Assembly: GCF_016428855.1 (NCBI RefSeq)
Contig: NZ_JAELTN010000005.1
Span: 1 to 64,000 of the forward strand
Direction of reading: 5' to 3'
Length of the DNA: 64,000 nucleotides
Origin: Pedobacter sp. ASV28
Lineage (GTDB): Bacteria > Bacteroidota > Bacteroidia > Sphingobacteriales > Sphingobacteriaceae
How positions within the stretch are numbered: the stretch's first letter is position 1; each line of letters opens with the position of its first letter. Below are positions 1 to 9,049 of the stretch, piece by piece. Position numbers and translations under genes: made by a program. The notes under the pieces were generated by a model. The model saw only the letters and a program-made list of their open reading frames with translations. It searched no databases and was not told where the DNA came from.

Positions 1-104
<104 letters not shown>

Positions 105-506
105 ATCTAATAGAAACCAGATATTTCGTGAGTAGAAAAATCCAAAAATAAGCGCGTAAGCACCAAAAAGTACAGCATAATTATCGGTAAACCGGGAAAT
201 AAGAAAGGTGGTTACAGGTGCTGCAAAATCTAGGTAGCTGCTCTCTTCATCAGAAAAGAACAGATCCAAAAAGTTATCTGTAGTAATTTCCGTCTCATGT
301 AGGTTTTTTAACTTTTCTGCATATCTATTTGCATCCATCAACTCATCGTAGATAAAAAAATTAACCCCATAAAATATGATGAAAGCCCAAGCTACATTTT
401 TAACCCAAGGCGCCCTATAATTCCTAAAAGCGACAAAAAGAGATATGATGGGCGATAGAAGAAAAATCACCCAAATAAATATATTCTCTCTAAATTGCTT
501 ATACAT
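105..506 (-). CDS. EpsG/Wzy-like polysaccharide polymerase, N-terminal fragment cut by contig end
   Basis: The genuine part encodes 134 residues starting MYKQFRENIF. Hydrophobic segments lie near residues 8-28, 36-54 and 92-128, with a polar loop between holding a DANRYAEKL stretch like the D/N-x-x-R-Y motif early in EpsG-family polymerases. These membrane proteins polymerise lipid-linked repeat units at the inner membrane and normally have 350-400 residues, so about two thirds is missing. The apparent C-terminus LSLIHI-stop is encoded by the adapter at 84-104 and is not biological. It starts 6 bases after the upstream glycosyltransferase stop and is the last visible gene of the polysaccharide operon. 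Assignment as polymerase rests on topology, the weak motif and context; another polytopic polysaccharide protein is possible. Confidence 0.65.
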
Positions 507-512
507 TGCTAT

Positions 513-1622
513 TTAAATTAGGTTAATGAACTTATTGCATACATTTTCTATCCTATACTGATCAGGATCGGGTATATGGAGCTGACCATCATAGTTACCG
601 TTTAGAAATTCCAAGAATGGTCTATTATCAAAACCAAATGTTTTAACCGATAGGATGGGCTTATTAATAATAGCATAGTCTATCAGTTTACTTGGCGATT
701 GTTTAGGTCCAATGTTCTCGAAATTAACCACAAAATCCATCTGCTGCAGCTCGGTCAATAGGGCTAAGCGAGGTAAAAAAGGCTTGAGTTCAATTCTGCC
801 ATTTGATTGCTCTTGATATTTTCTAACGTGATCTGGATTATTGGTGTAAACAATAAATTTATAATCGGATTCTATATGACTGATGAATTCAAAAAACTCA
901 TGTGGATCCCTGATTTTTGGGATTAGTGTACCTGCATAAGCAAAAGTAGGCACTTTGTTCTTTGATACCTGATCGACAATTTTAACGTCCTCAAACCTAA
1001 AACCTTGAGGAATTACCCTTATTTTATGTCTAAACTCCGGATAATAAGCTGTTATAGAGTCGGCTATTGGTACGGTAATGAAATTTGCTTTGCGGCAGAA
1101 CCATTTTTCGAAGTATTTAAAATAAAACAGCCTTTTAAAAGTATCATTTTCACCCCCCATAAAAGGATCTCCGCAATCAGCTATCCATTTTTTGGCTATA
1201 GGATTACCCTTTTTATTGGCCCAAGCGGTTCCCCAATGTACCGGATGCGGAGCGGCGATAGATAAAAGCAGATCGTAAGTGTTTTTTTCCTTTCTTAGCG
1301 CCTTGTTCACCAAGAACATGGTCTGGATATCAGGGTACATAAACAATAGATTAAACAGTCTGGCCTGTATCCTAAGCATTAATCTTTTAATACCCGAACC
1401 TGAAACCTTAATTTGTTTCCAAGTAGGTGTACCCAAATCTTTAATGCTAATTCGGTGCTGTTTTTCAAACTCATCGTGCAAAGTTCCTTTCCTTGGTGTA
1501 ATCACGGTAACTTCGTGCCCTGTAGCTGAAAGCTGTTTCGCCAGTTCAGTAGTCCTAAACGCCCTAGGTGTATTTTCAGGATAGAAAGTACGGCTAACAA
1601 TTAATATTTTTTTCGCTTCCAT
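513..1622 (-). CDS. Glycosyltransferase, GT-B fold (family 4-like)
   Basis: A 369-residue cytoplasmic protein. The N-terminus (KKILIVSRTFYPENTPRAFR, then TTELAKQLSATGHEVTVITP) is the typical first Rossmann half of GT4-type enzymes, and near residue 325 a PSKLIDYAIINKPILS stretch matches the sugar-nucleotide-binding second half (the E/Q-x-P-x-K-x-x-D-Y region). Such enzymes transfer a sugar from a nucleotide donor to the growing lipid-linked oligosaccharide. Donor and acceptor cannot be read from sequence. Its start overlaps the wecB stop by one base, so the two are almost certainly translated from one mRNA; six bases separate it from the truncated polymerase gene. It is longer in the middle (residues 100-200) than minimal GT4 domains but otherwise ordinary. 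Confidence 0.85.
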   Translation of the reverse strand: MEAKKILIVSRTFYPENTPRAFRTTELAKQLSATGHEVTVITPRKGTLHDEFEKQHRISIKDLGTPTWKQIKVSGSGIKRLMLRIQARLFNLLFMYPDIQTMFLVNKALRKEKNTYDLLLSIAAPHPVHWGTAWANKKGNPIAKKWIADCGDPFMGGENDTFKRLFYFKYFEKWFCRKANFITVPIADSITAYYPEFRHKIRVIPQGFRFEDVKIVDQVSKNKVPTFAYAGTLIPKIRDPHEFFEFISHIESDYKFIVYTNNPDHVRKYQEQSNGRIELKPFLPRLALLTELQQMDFVVNFENIGPKQSPSKLIDYAIINKPILSVKTFGFDNRPFLEFLNGNYDGQLHIPDPDQYRIENVCNKFINLI

Positions 1623-2716
1623 TATAATTTCAATAACTCCTCCACAATACGCTCAGCAGCCTTTCCATCCCATTTTTCTGGTATACCTCCACTTTTCCAT
1701 CGACCATTGAAAAGTTTTTCCATTGCAGGGCCAACCCTATTCGGATCTGTTCCCACCAGTTCGTTTGTGCCCACTTCACACGTTTCTGGTCTTTCTGTAT
1801 TATCCCTTAATGTCATGCATGGCACGCCCAATACAGTCGTTTCCTCTGTAATACCCCCCGAATCGGTAATTACTGCCATGGCGTGCTTAACCAAGTAGTT
1901 AAATTCTAAATAGCCCATTGGGGTAGATAAGTGCAGGTTGGGAATTTGCGTAAGATCAATTCCTATATTTTCAATAATATTTCTCGTTCTGGGATGCACA
2001 GGAAACAGCAATGGCTTCCCATTTGATCCCATGATAATTGCCGTGAGCAAATCTTTAAATTTTTGTTCCTCATCTACATTACCCGGCCTATGCAAGGTCA
2101 TCACCAGATAATCACCAGTCGTAAGCCCTAATTCATTCCAAAGGGCAGGTTGAACAAATCTACCTTCGTTCTTTAATAAGGTATCTATCATAACATTGCC
2201 TACAAAAAATATCTTATCGTCAGCAATTCCATTATTTTTCAAATTATTGCCGGCCCAAATGGAGGTAGTAAAAAAATAATCGGTAATACTATCGGTAACC
2301 ATACGGTTAATTTCCTCGGGCATGCTTAGGTCGAAAGAACGGATGCCTGCTTCTACGTGGGCCACTTTAGTATTTAGTTTTTTCGCCACTATAGCGCAGG
2401 CCAGTGTAGACGTTACATCACCAACTACCAATACAAGGTCTACCGGATTGGCCATCAATTCCCTTTCAAAGGCAATCATAATGGATGCAGTCTGCTCTGC
2501 CTGTGTACCTCCCCCACCTCCCAAATGAGCATCAGGTTCAGGAATATTCAGTTCCTGAAAAAATGTATTACTCATTTTTTCATCATAATGCTGCCCAGTG
2601 TGAACCAACCGATAGCCAATATTACTTCCAGCTCTTTCGGCCTTTTGAATAGCGTGAATAATAGGCGCTATTTTCATAAAATTGGGACGGGCACCGGCAA
2701 TAATCGTTATTTTCAT
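1622..2716 (-). CDS. wecB: UDP-N-acetylglucosamine 2-epimerase, non-hydrolysing
   Basis: Converts UDP-GlcNAc to UDP-ManNAc. The 364-residue product from the chosen start (MKITIIAGARPNFMKIAP) has the family N-terminus, an LVLVVGDVTSTLA stretch, HVEAGIRSFD, MPEEINR, HRPGNVDE, HPRT, and a C-terminal ITDSGGITEETTVLGVPC UDP-binding region, all conserved in WecB/MnaA. An ATG eight codons upstream (2740) also keeps frame, but family alignment favours 2716. UDP-ManNAc could be oxidised to UDP-ManNAcA by the dehydrogenase at 18212-19522, giving the locus a hexosaminuronic acid. It lies between the asparagine-synthase-like gene and a glycosyltransferase with no real gaps, so it is part of the polysaccharide operon. 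Confidence 0.95.
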   Translation of the reverse strand: MKITIIAGARPNFMKIAPIIHAIQKAERAGSNIGYRLVHTGQHYDEKMSNTFFQELNIPEPDAHLGGGGGTQAEQTASIMIAFERELMANPVDLVLVVGDVTSTLACAIVAKKLNTKVAHVEAGIRSFDLSMPEEINRMVTDSITDYFFTTSIWAGNNLKNNGIADDKIFFVGNVMIDTLLKNEGRFVQPALWNELGLTTGDYLVMTLHRPGNVDEEQKFKDLLTAIIMGSNGKPLLFPVHPRTRNIIENIGIDLTQIPNLHLSTPMGYLEFNYLVKHAMAVITDSGGITEETTVLGVPCMTLRDNTERPETCEVGTNELVGTDPNRVGPAMEKLFNGRWKSGGIPEKWDGKAAERIVEELLKL

Positions 2717-2741
2717 CTGTTTAGTATTGTTAAGGATCATC

Positions 2742-4394
2742 CTAGTATCTTTTCTTTTGTATCTTGTTAAGTTGTATTCTAATTGCGTATAAACACGACA
2801 GTAAATGATAATTCATCTGATAAGGGAATCTTTTCAGGTATGGATAGATATAGGGTTGTGTTGATTGTGGAAAATTCTTCAATGGTCCAATGAGTTCACT
2901 TACACTAGAGGCACTCAAAGCATATATCTGGTTAAGCCCTTCGTTAAATTTTGCTTTTCTTTTGGCGAGCCGTAGAAGTATGGGTATTAAACCGCTAGGA
3001 ATAAGGTTACTTAACCAGTTTTTCGGCTTATGCTTAGTTTTCTTAGGCCTAAGCTCGTCTTCAAATGGTATACCCATTAGCTCAGGTACCAGAATACCTT
3101 TTCTTTCAGTAGACAAGAATAAATTTCTTCCTTTACGGTATAATGGGTTAAGTGATAACCAAAACTCAACAATGGTACGGTCCCAGAACGGAAGACCGCT
3201 CTCAAATCCAAAAAACTCATAGGTTCTGACGCTATTTACAATAAATTTTGCCTGCCGTTCTTGCCAGTTAAAATATTCCTGAAATTGGGTTGGCTCTACA
3301 TTTGCCTGGCGGTAAATTCTACTAATATGCTTCAATGATTGGGGCATTTCGTTTTTAAGTAAACTATGTCTTTCAAAAGCTACCCTTACTCCAGATTCCT
3401 TATTGTTGCACAACAGGTCTTCATCTTTTAAATGATTACCCGAAATAAAGTCAAGCGTATGCCCCGGTAAAAAAATATCTCCAGCACTGATTATCCCCTT
3501 CGATTTTAGTTCATAAACAGCCAAAAAATCTTGAAGATGTGGGGTGGAAACACCATTAGCGGCAACATCGACATATTGATTGATAAGCCCCCTGTCGTGT
3601 AAGCTTTTCCATTTTTGCTCATTGTATTCTACAAAGTGCCATTCATAGCCCAGCGCTTCGGCCACACGCTTGCTAACTGCAGACTGGGCATTACCTGCTA
3701 TTCCGTATGAAAAGCAAATCACATTTTTTACGCCGAGCAGATACAAATAGTTGACCACAATCCGAGAGTCGTGTCCACCGCTAAGCGGTACTATCCAAGA
3801 GGCATTAGGGTTGGTTTTACATTGCAGGATCCGTTCAAATACGGAAGTCATTATTCGATTAAATGACGTTGCAAAATCAAGAGGCTTTACTTCCTTGGCC
3901 GATGGTTTATATTCAAAGTATCTTTCGGCTGTTACTACGGCTTTCGAAATAGTTATCATTTCGCCCGCTTGTAAACCGAATATTCCCTTGTATAAGGTGG
4001 CATTGCCATAAACAAAACCAGCAACAACATACTCCTCCAACCTTTCTTGGTCAATCTCAAGATTGCCCTCTATCTTATCTATACGATCTGCCAAACTGCA
4101 GTTATTCCCATCTATTTGATAAAACAAAGGGTAACTTCGTATAATATCACCTACCACCAATATAGAATCTCCTGCTTCAATAACCATCAGGAACCTTCCA
4201 GTCGCTTCCAAAAGAATAGAAGTGTTTAATCGGTTTTTGATCTCTTCAAATGCCAGACCTTCTATCAGATCAGCCATATTGGACACTGTATATTTTACAT
4301 TTTTATAAAAAAGCGCCCCTTTCATAACGACCTTAATGCCATTATCAAGCTGCACCGCAGCACCATCTATATCTATGGAAAACTTAAAGCGCAT
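2742..4394 (-). CDS. Asparagine-synthase-like amidotransferase without the glutaminase cysteine
   Basis: A 550-residue protein with the two-domain asparagine synthetase layout. An N-terminal glutaminase-like domain (about 1-160) is followed by an ATP-pyrophosphatase domain with the PP-loop SGGHDS at residues 205-210 and a C-terminal helical region to about 540. Class B asparagine synthetases need Cys at position 2 for glutamine hydrolysis; here the start is MRFKF, with no Cys near it, so the N-domain is probably inactive and free ammonia or another partner would supply nitrogen. Homologues in O-antigen loci amidate uronic acids. That role fits a locus with WecB and a UDP-sugar dehydrogenase. 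It overlaps the upstream glycosyltransferase by 11 bases. Amide formation on the polysaccharide is inference; the fold is clear. Confidence 0.85.
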   Translation of the reverse strand: MRFKFSIDIDGAAVQLDNGIKVVMKGALFYKNVKYTVSNMADLIEGLAFEEIKNRLNTSILLEATGRFLMVIEAGDSILVVGDIIRSYPLFYQIDGNNCSLADRIDKIEGNLEIDQERLEEYVVAGFVYGNATLYKGIFGLQAGEMITISKAVVTAERYFEYKPSAKEVKPLDFATSFNRIMTSVFERILQCKTNPNASWIVPLSGGHDSRIVVNYLYLLGVKNVICFSYGIAGNAQSAVSKRVAEALGYEWHFVEYNEQKWKSLHDRGLINQYVDVAANGVSTPHLQDFLAVYELKSKGIISAGDIFLPGHTLDFISGNHLKDEDLLCNNKESGVRVAFERHSLLKNEMPQSLKHISRIYRQANVEPTQFQEYFNWQERQAKFIVNSVRTYEFFGFESGLPFWDRTIVEFWLSLNPLYRKGRNLFLSTERKGILVPELMGIPFEDELRPKKTKHKPKNWLSNLIPSGLIPILLRLAKRKAKFNEGLNQIYALSASSVSELIGPLKNFPQSTQPYIYPYLKRFPYQMNYHLLSCLYAIRIQLNKIQKKRY

Positions 4395-5430
4395 GATAAA
4401 TGTGGATTAATTGACGGGTTACGGTCTTGATATCGTGTATGTTCTCTACAAATTTCCTAGACTTTAAGCTGATCGATTTAAGTTTTTCGCGATCGTCTAT
4501 CAGGTTTTTAATGGATTGGTAAACATGCTCTTTGCTAATGTTTATGATAGGAATTTCGGAGGCAAAATCTATATATTGCAGATATAGCTCATCAATAAAA
4601 CAGGCCGTTGGACAACCTGTGGCCATCGCTTCAACCGCAGCCGTTCCATACCATCCTATTGAGATCTGGTCTATAAAAATATGCGATCGGCTATATTCTA
4701 CTATTAGCTCGTTATGAGTTACATTTTTAACCAGGTTGATTTCAATGGGATAACCTTGTGCTACCAATTGATTTAAAGCGTCCAAAATGTATACTGAACC
4801 TTTAAACTCCATATCTGTTGGGGCATGCATTATGATCAGCTTTCCGCTAAAATCTTTATCTACGTAAGAAAATTTAGACAGATCAACACCCAGTGGGAGC
4901 ACTTTAGAACCAGGTACATATTCAGCGTAGCACGGTGCACAAACCAACTGAATATCTCCATATTTATGGTGCTCACGAATTCTGTTCTTTTTATCTTCAT
5001 CCACTTCTTTGTTTGTCCTTGCAAATCGATGGGTACTGGGCAGATTGTATCTTTTTACTACTGTAGCATAATCGGTAACATCACCACCTAGATATTCAAA
5101 TACCAGCTTTTTCTTAAACAGTTGGTACAGCGGTAAATCCCACTGCCCAGAAACAAGCGTACTCCCAAAGTAAAAGTGAAAAGTATTATATTTAAAGAAC
5201 CAGTAAGGAAGCCTGATGCAGTTCCAAGCATGCTTAAATAGCTTGGAGATAAAATTGCCTCCATGGAGCAGTTCTATATCTGTTTGTCTTTTAAATTTAT
5301 CGTATTTGGTCACCGAAATCGCATCAATTCCTGCATTGCGCAATTCTAGCGCAAATAACCCCGCCTGTGTTCCATAGTTAGAAAATCCATGGAATACCTT
5401 CAATTTCTTATTCTTCTTTCTACGTGTCAT
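4384..5430 (-). CDS. Glycosyltransferase, GT-B fold
   Basis: A 348-residue soluble protein. The N-terminus (LKVFHGFSNYGTQAGLFALE) resembles GT-B enzymes, and the C-terminal GTAAVEAMATGCPTACF stretch near residue 265 is the conserved nucleotide-sugar-binding E-x-M-A-x-G-x-P region of GT4-type transferases. After a basic start (MTRRKKNKKLK) there is no signal peptide or membrane segment, so it acts on the cytoplasmic face. It overlaps the Wzx gene by 11 bases on one side and the asparagine-synthase-like gene by 11 on the other, indicating translational coupling. Which sugar it adds is not readable; the locus offers a 3-acetamido-3,6-dideoxyhexose and a hexosaminuronic acid. Confidence 0.8.
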   Translation of the reverse strand: MTRRKKNKKLKVFHGFSNYGTQAGLFALELRNAGIDAISVTKYDKFKRQTDIELLHGGNFISKLFKHAWNCIRLPYWFFKYNTFHFYFGSTLVSGQWDLPLYQLFKKKLVFEYLGGDVTDYATVVKRYNLPSTHRFARTNKEVDEDKKNRIREHHKYGDIQLVCAPCYAEYVPGSKVLPLGVDLSKFSYVDKDFSGKLIIMHAPTDMEFKGSVYILDALNQLVAQGYPIEINLVKNVTHNELIVEYSRSHIFIDQISIGWYGTAAVEAMATGCPTACFIDELYLQYIDFASEIPIINISKEHVYQSIKNLIDDREKLKSISLKSRKFVENIHDIKTVTRQLIHIYHAL

Positions 5431-6988
5431 GGTTCACCCCTTTCTTTACTTCCTGTTTTGTTTCCAATACTTCTATTGAATGCGTAGATGTGAGCTTTCT
5501 GTTCTTTTTTTGTTCTTTTTTGGCCTTAAACTGTTTAATCAGCTGTTTTAAGCCCAAACGCTTATCTATTTCGTAAAGGGAGAATGCTGCAGAGCAAATA
5601 AAAAGTACAGCACCTATGGGGTAGACCCAAAGACCTTTGATCAACAAGGCTGATGAAAAGCACATTAAACCAATGGTTAACTGAACCATAAAAATCAGGA
5701 TGAAGAATCGATCAAATGAAAAGCCATACAGTTTTTTTGTAAGTACCGTAATATGTACCAAATACAAGAAGTAGCCGGCAAGAAAAGAAACCCCTAATCC
5801 CGTTAAGCCCCAGAAATAATAACCAGCTACATTTAGTGCCAATATATATAGGTTTGCCACCAGTTCATTCCAGAAGAAAACCTTAGAGTCGCCCTTAGCC
5901 AAAACCAAAAAAGCAACTGCCCAAGAGCTTGCCTTAAAGAACATGCCCAAGGCCAACCAGAGCATCATATCATTAATGGGAGAAAATTTATGAGAATACA
6001 ATAAGACCACCAGCCATTTAACTGAGACTAAGAAAAAGCATATAATAGGAGCTATGAGTAATATTCCTGTTTCTGCTTGTTTATTAATTTCTTTTGTGGC
6101 CTCGATACGATCGTGCGACACGGCAGAAAGTCTTGGATAATAATCGGCTGACAAAGCAGTAAAAATAAGGCCTACATAAGAATTAATAATAGCAAATCCT
6201 GCATTATACAATCCTACATCTTCAATAGACCCCGTTCTGGTAATAAAAATCCTTAGCACATAAGCTGTACCCATGGTGATCAGACCAGTAAGGCTCAACA
6301 TAAAGCCCATAATGAGCATTCCTTTACCTTCCCGCCAAACAGACTGTAGATCTACTTTAATTCTTTTAACTTTTACTTTCTTGGCAAAATACCAGGTCAA
6401 CAGTAAGCCGGTAACGGCCGTAATCATAATTGCAGGTACAATACCCCTATTGGCAAAAAAGTAATATAAGGGTATCGATATGATCAAACCAATAACAGCG
6501 CCTATCATATCAGATTGGGCCATATATTTCACCTTTCTCATTCCGCGCAACACCACTCCTTGTCCTGCACTGATCTGGGTGATTAAGAGGGTTATAGAAA
6601 GCAGGGCAAAACCCAGCGTATAGTCTTTGTTGCCAAATGTAAGTTCACTTAACCATGGAGACAGGATTAATGTGGTAACGAAACCCAGCAAGCCGGTAAT
6701 CCATACCCATTTTCTAAATACGGCGACAACCAACGAAACCTGTTCATCAACACCTGTTGCATTGGCCGCTGCCACATTTTTTACCGCACTTGTAGATAAT
6801 CCAAAATTTGTTAATGCGCCTACCATCCCTAAAGTACCCGTCAATAAGGCATTGATACCCATTCCTGCTGGTCCGAGTAATACTGCAATGAACTTAGATC
6901 TAATGATATTGATCAATATCTTAAAGACCTGAACTCCACCAAAAAGAGCAGTTGTTTTAAAAATGCCTTTATATGCTTCACTTTTCAT
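5420..6988 (-). CDS. Wzx-type O-antigen/polysaccharide flippase
   Basis: A 522-residue polytopic membrane protein of the polysaccharide translocase (MOP exporter) superfamily. The opening (YKGIFKTTALFGGVQVFKILINIIRSKFIAVLLGPAGMGINALL, residues 6-49) is the standard Wzx start, and about 12-14 hydrophobic segments follow. It would flip undecaprenyl-linked repeat units to the periplasm for polymerisation by the Wzy-like protein. The last 50 residues form an unusually long, charged, lysine-rich cytoplasmic tail (QLIKQFKAKKEQKKNRK region) not needed for the fold. It overlaps the aminotransferase gene upstream by 11 bases. A second candidate flippase, the ABC transporter at 9462-11252, lies in the same operon. 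Confidence 0.88.
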   Translation of the reverse strand: MKSEAYKGIFKTTALFGGVQVFKILINIIRSKFIAVLLGPAGMGINALLTGTLGMVGALTNFGLSTSAVKNVAAANATGVDEQVSLVVAVFRKWVWITGLLGFVTTLILSPWLSELTFGNKDYTLGFALLSITLLITQISAGQGVVLRGMRKVKYMAQSDMIGAVIGLIISIPLYYFFANRGIVPAIMITAVTGLLLTWYFAKKVKVKRIKVDLQSVWREGKGMLIMGFMLSLTGLITMGTAYVLRIFITRTGSIEDVGLYNAGFAIINSYVGLIFTALSADYYPRLSAVSHDRIEATKEINKQAETGILLIAPIICFFLVSVKWLVVLLYSHKFSPINDMMLWLALGMFFKASSWAVAFLVLAKGDSKVFFWNELVANLYILALNVAGYYFWGLTGLGVSFLAGYFLYLVHITVLTKKLYGFSFDRFFILIFMVQLTIGLMCFSSALLIKGLWVYPIGAVLFICSAAFSLYEIDKRLGLKQLIKQFKAKKEQKKNRKLTSTHSIEVLETKQEVKKGVNHDT

Positions 6989-8087
6989 TAAAAAACCTAC
7001 TGATGGTATGGGTTACTATTTTTACCTCTTCCTCTGTCATACCTGGCCACATAGGAATACTCAGACTGGTGTCGGCGAGTTCTTCAGCTATAGGAAAATC
7101 GCCTTTAACATGACCTAAATTGGCATAAGCTTTCTGCAAATGTGGAGGAATAGGATAATGGATTAAGGTGCCAATACCATTATCATTTAAATATTGCTGT
7201 AATTTATCTCTATGAGCAGTACGAATTACATACAGGTGGTATACATGACTTGCTTCGGTATGTACATGAGGTAGGACAATGTCTCCTACGCCTGATAATT
7301 CTCTATTATACCATTCGGCTATTTGCTGACGTTGACTGGTAAAGGGCATTAAATATTTTAGTTTGACCGATAGAAATGCCGCCTGAAGCTCATCAAGCCT
7401 CATATTATGGCCAATCTCTTCATTTATGTACTTTACTTTCGATCCGTAGTTACGCAAACATTTCACCTTTTCCACCAATTGTGCATCATTAGTGGTGATT
7501 GCCCCGGCATCACCCAAGGCACCAAGATTTTTGCCCGGATAAAAACTTACTCCGTTTAAATGGCCAAAGCTTCCTGTCATTCTTCCCTTAAAGGTAGCGC
7601 CGTGGCCCTGTGCATTGTCTTCCACCACAAATAGCCTAAGGGCTTTTGCAATGTCCATTATGGCTTCCATTTCACAAGCTTGCCCATATAGATGAACAGG
7701 CATAATCGCTTTTGTTTTAGAAGTTATGGCCTTAACAATATTTTCTGGGCTGATGTTATAAGTCTGCGGATTGGGTTCTGCAAAAACCGGAGTTGCTCCT
7801 GTATAAGAAACGGCAAGCGCTGTAGCAATATAAGTATTTGAGGGAACGATCACCTCATCGCCCTCGCCTATGCCCAATGCTTTCAACGAAAGGTACAGCG
7901 CATCAAGCCCATTGCTTACACCGATGGTATGGTCCACTTGATTAAAACTTGCATATTCTGCCTCAAAAACAGTTAAATGCTTGCCCATAATGTACCAATT
8001 ACTATCATATACCTGCTGGAAAGAATTAAATAGTTCCTCTCTTAGCAGGTCATGCTGAACTTTGAAATTTAAAAATGGTATCTTCAT
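6978..8087 (-). CDS. PLP-dependent sugar aminotransferase (DegT/DnrJ/EryC1; FdtB/QdtB-like)
   Basis: A 369-residue aminotransferase of the sugar class. The lysine that should carry PLP is K186 in SFYPGKNLGALGDAGA; upstream GVSNGLDALYLSLKALGIG (56-74) and VEDNAQGHGA (155-164) are conserved cofactor and substrate regions. It lies directly after a hexapeptide acetyltransferase and two ketoisomerase cupins, the gene set for dTDP-Fucp3NAc or dTDP-Quip3NAc. It would therefore aminate C3 of dTDP-3-keto-6-deoxyhexose using glutamate. The product (galacto or gluco) depends on the isomerase and cannot be told from this enzyme. It overlaps the acetyltransferase by 4 bases and Wzx by 11. Confidence 0.9.
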   Translation of the reverse strand: MKIPFLNFKVQHDLLREELFNSFQQVYDSNWYIMGKHLTVFEAEYASFNQVDHTIGVSNGLDALYLSLKALGIGEGDEVIVPSNTYIATALAVSYTGATPVFAEPNPQTYNISPENIVKAITSKTKAIMPVHLYGQACEMEAIMDIAKALRLFVVEDNAQGHGATFKGRMTGSFGHLNGVSFYPGKNLGALGDAGAITTNDAQLVEKVKCLRNYGSKVKYINEEIGHNMRLDELQAAFLSVKLKYLMPFTSQRQQIAEWYNRELSGVGDIVLPHVHTEASHVYHLYVIRTAHRDKLQQYLNDNGIGTLIHYPIPPHLQKAYANLGHVKGDFPIAEELADTSLSIPMWPGMTEEEVKIVTHTISRFFNEK

Positions 8088-8635
8088 ATTAAGATCAATT
8101 CATTATTTACTATAGTCCACTCCCTATTTTCTTCATCCAGGTATTTATCTCCTGCCTGTTTCATTTTACTGCCAGTCTGATTTACCCAGCCTACAATTCT
8201 GGCAGGGTTACCCATTACCATCGCCCTGGCCGGTACATTTTTGGTCACTACCGAGCCTGCGGCAACCAGTGCATATTCGCCAATGATAGTTCCTCCCAAT
8301 ATGATGGCACCTGCACCCAATGATGAGTTTCTATGGAGTATTGTATTTTGAAATTCTTCTGGATATTGCTTAGAGCGTGGATATTTGTCATTTGTAAAGG
8401 TCACGTTGGGCCCAATAAACACATTATCGGCTACCTGCAGACCTGTCCACAAATAAGCGCCTGATTTTACGGTAACATTATTTCCTAACCTTACCCCACT
8501 TTCTATAAAAGTATGACAGTTGATATTACAGTTTTCGCCAATCACTACATCTTCCATAATGACTGAAAATTGCCATACCCGCGTATTCGTTCCTATCTGT
8601 GTACTTTTCACATCAGCTAATGGATGTATCATCAT
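8084..8635 (-). CDS. Left-handed beta-helix sugar N-acetyltransferase (FdtC/QdtC-like)
   Basis: 183 residues built from hexapeptide repeats: IHPLADVKSTQIGTNTRVWQ opens the coil, and regularly spaced I/V-G-x-N steps (IGENCNINC, LGNNVTVKSG, VADNVFIGPN) continue to about residue 150. GPNVTFTNDKYPRSKQ is the loop seen in WbbJ/WlbB/QdtC-type N-acetyltransferases. It should transfer acetyl from acetyl-CoA to the 3-amino group made by the adjacent aminotransferase. Two start codons are adjacent (MM); either works. It overlaps the upstream cupin by 4 bases and the aminotransferase by 4, so amination and acetylation enzymes are translationally coupled. Confidence 0.88.
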   Translation of the reverse strand: MMIHPLADVKSTQIGTNTRVWQFSVIMEDVVIGENCNINCHTFIESGVRLGNNVTVKSGAYLWTGLQVADNVFIGPNVTFTNDKYPRSKQYPEEFQNTILHRNSSLGAGAIILGGTIIGEYALVAAGSVVTKNVPARAMVMGNPARIVGWVNQTGSKMKQAGDKYLDEENREWTIVNNELILI

Positions 8636-9045
8636 GCTTTATATTTTAAGTATTCTTCATAATCCCTAATGTAGTCTTGTTCATCGTAGGCATGAGAGGC
8701 CATCACCAGACAGATTGATCCGCTTGAGAAATTAATCTCTGATGCCCATATTCCCGGCGGAATATGCAGTCCCATATTTGGCCTGTTCAGCATGACCTGA
8801 CGTTGTGTTTTACCGTCATTTAAAAGCACTTCATAAGCACCGCTTGCCGCCACCAAAAACTGATGACAGTCTTTATGGGCATGTGCTCCACGAGACTCTC
8901 CACCAGGTATATCATACAGATAAAAAACACGCTTGACCGGAAAAGGAATATCTTTATTGTTATTAATAGCTGTAATATGGCCGTTTCTATCCCCCAGTTG
9001 GTTCAGATAAATCAGCGAACAATCAAAAACAGTTTTAATTTTCAT
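8632..9045 (-). CDS. dTDP-6-deoxy-hexose 3,4-ketoisomerase, cupin (FdtA/QdtA/WxcM family), first copy
   Basis: 137 residues, a single cupin. VKRVFYLYDIPGGESRGAHAHK (38-59) is the family signature, with H55 and H57 as the His-x-His pair used in catalysis by FdtA-type ketoisomerases. LHIPPGIWASEINFSSGS and a DYIRDYEEY tail complete the match. It would isomerise dTDP-4-keto-6-deoxyglucose to the 3-keto form for the downstream aminotransferase. The dTDP-4-keto sugar must come from RmlA/RmlB encoded elsewhere. A diverged tandem copy lies 4 bases upstream, so this is probably the catalytically competent one because it keeps both histidines. FdtA and QdtA (different C4 products) cannot be separated here. 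Confidence 0.88.
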   Translation of the reverse strand: MKIKTVFDCSLIYLNQLGDRNGHITAINNNKDIPFPVKRVFYLYDIPGGESRGAHAHKDCHQFLVAASGAYEVLLNDGKTQRQVMLNRPNMGLHIPPGIWASEINFSSGSICLVMASHAYDEQDYIRDYEEYLKYKA

Positions 9046-9049
9046 ATGA

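Noticed and set aside
1005..1584. Plus-strand ORFs antisense to the first glycosyltransferase
   Set aside because: They lie opposite a gene with strong family motifs and have no recognisable domain.
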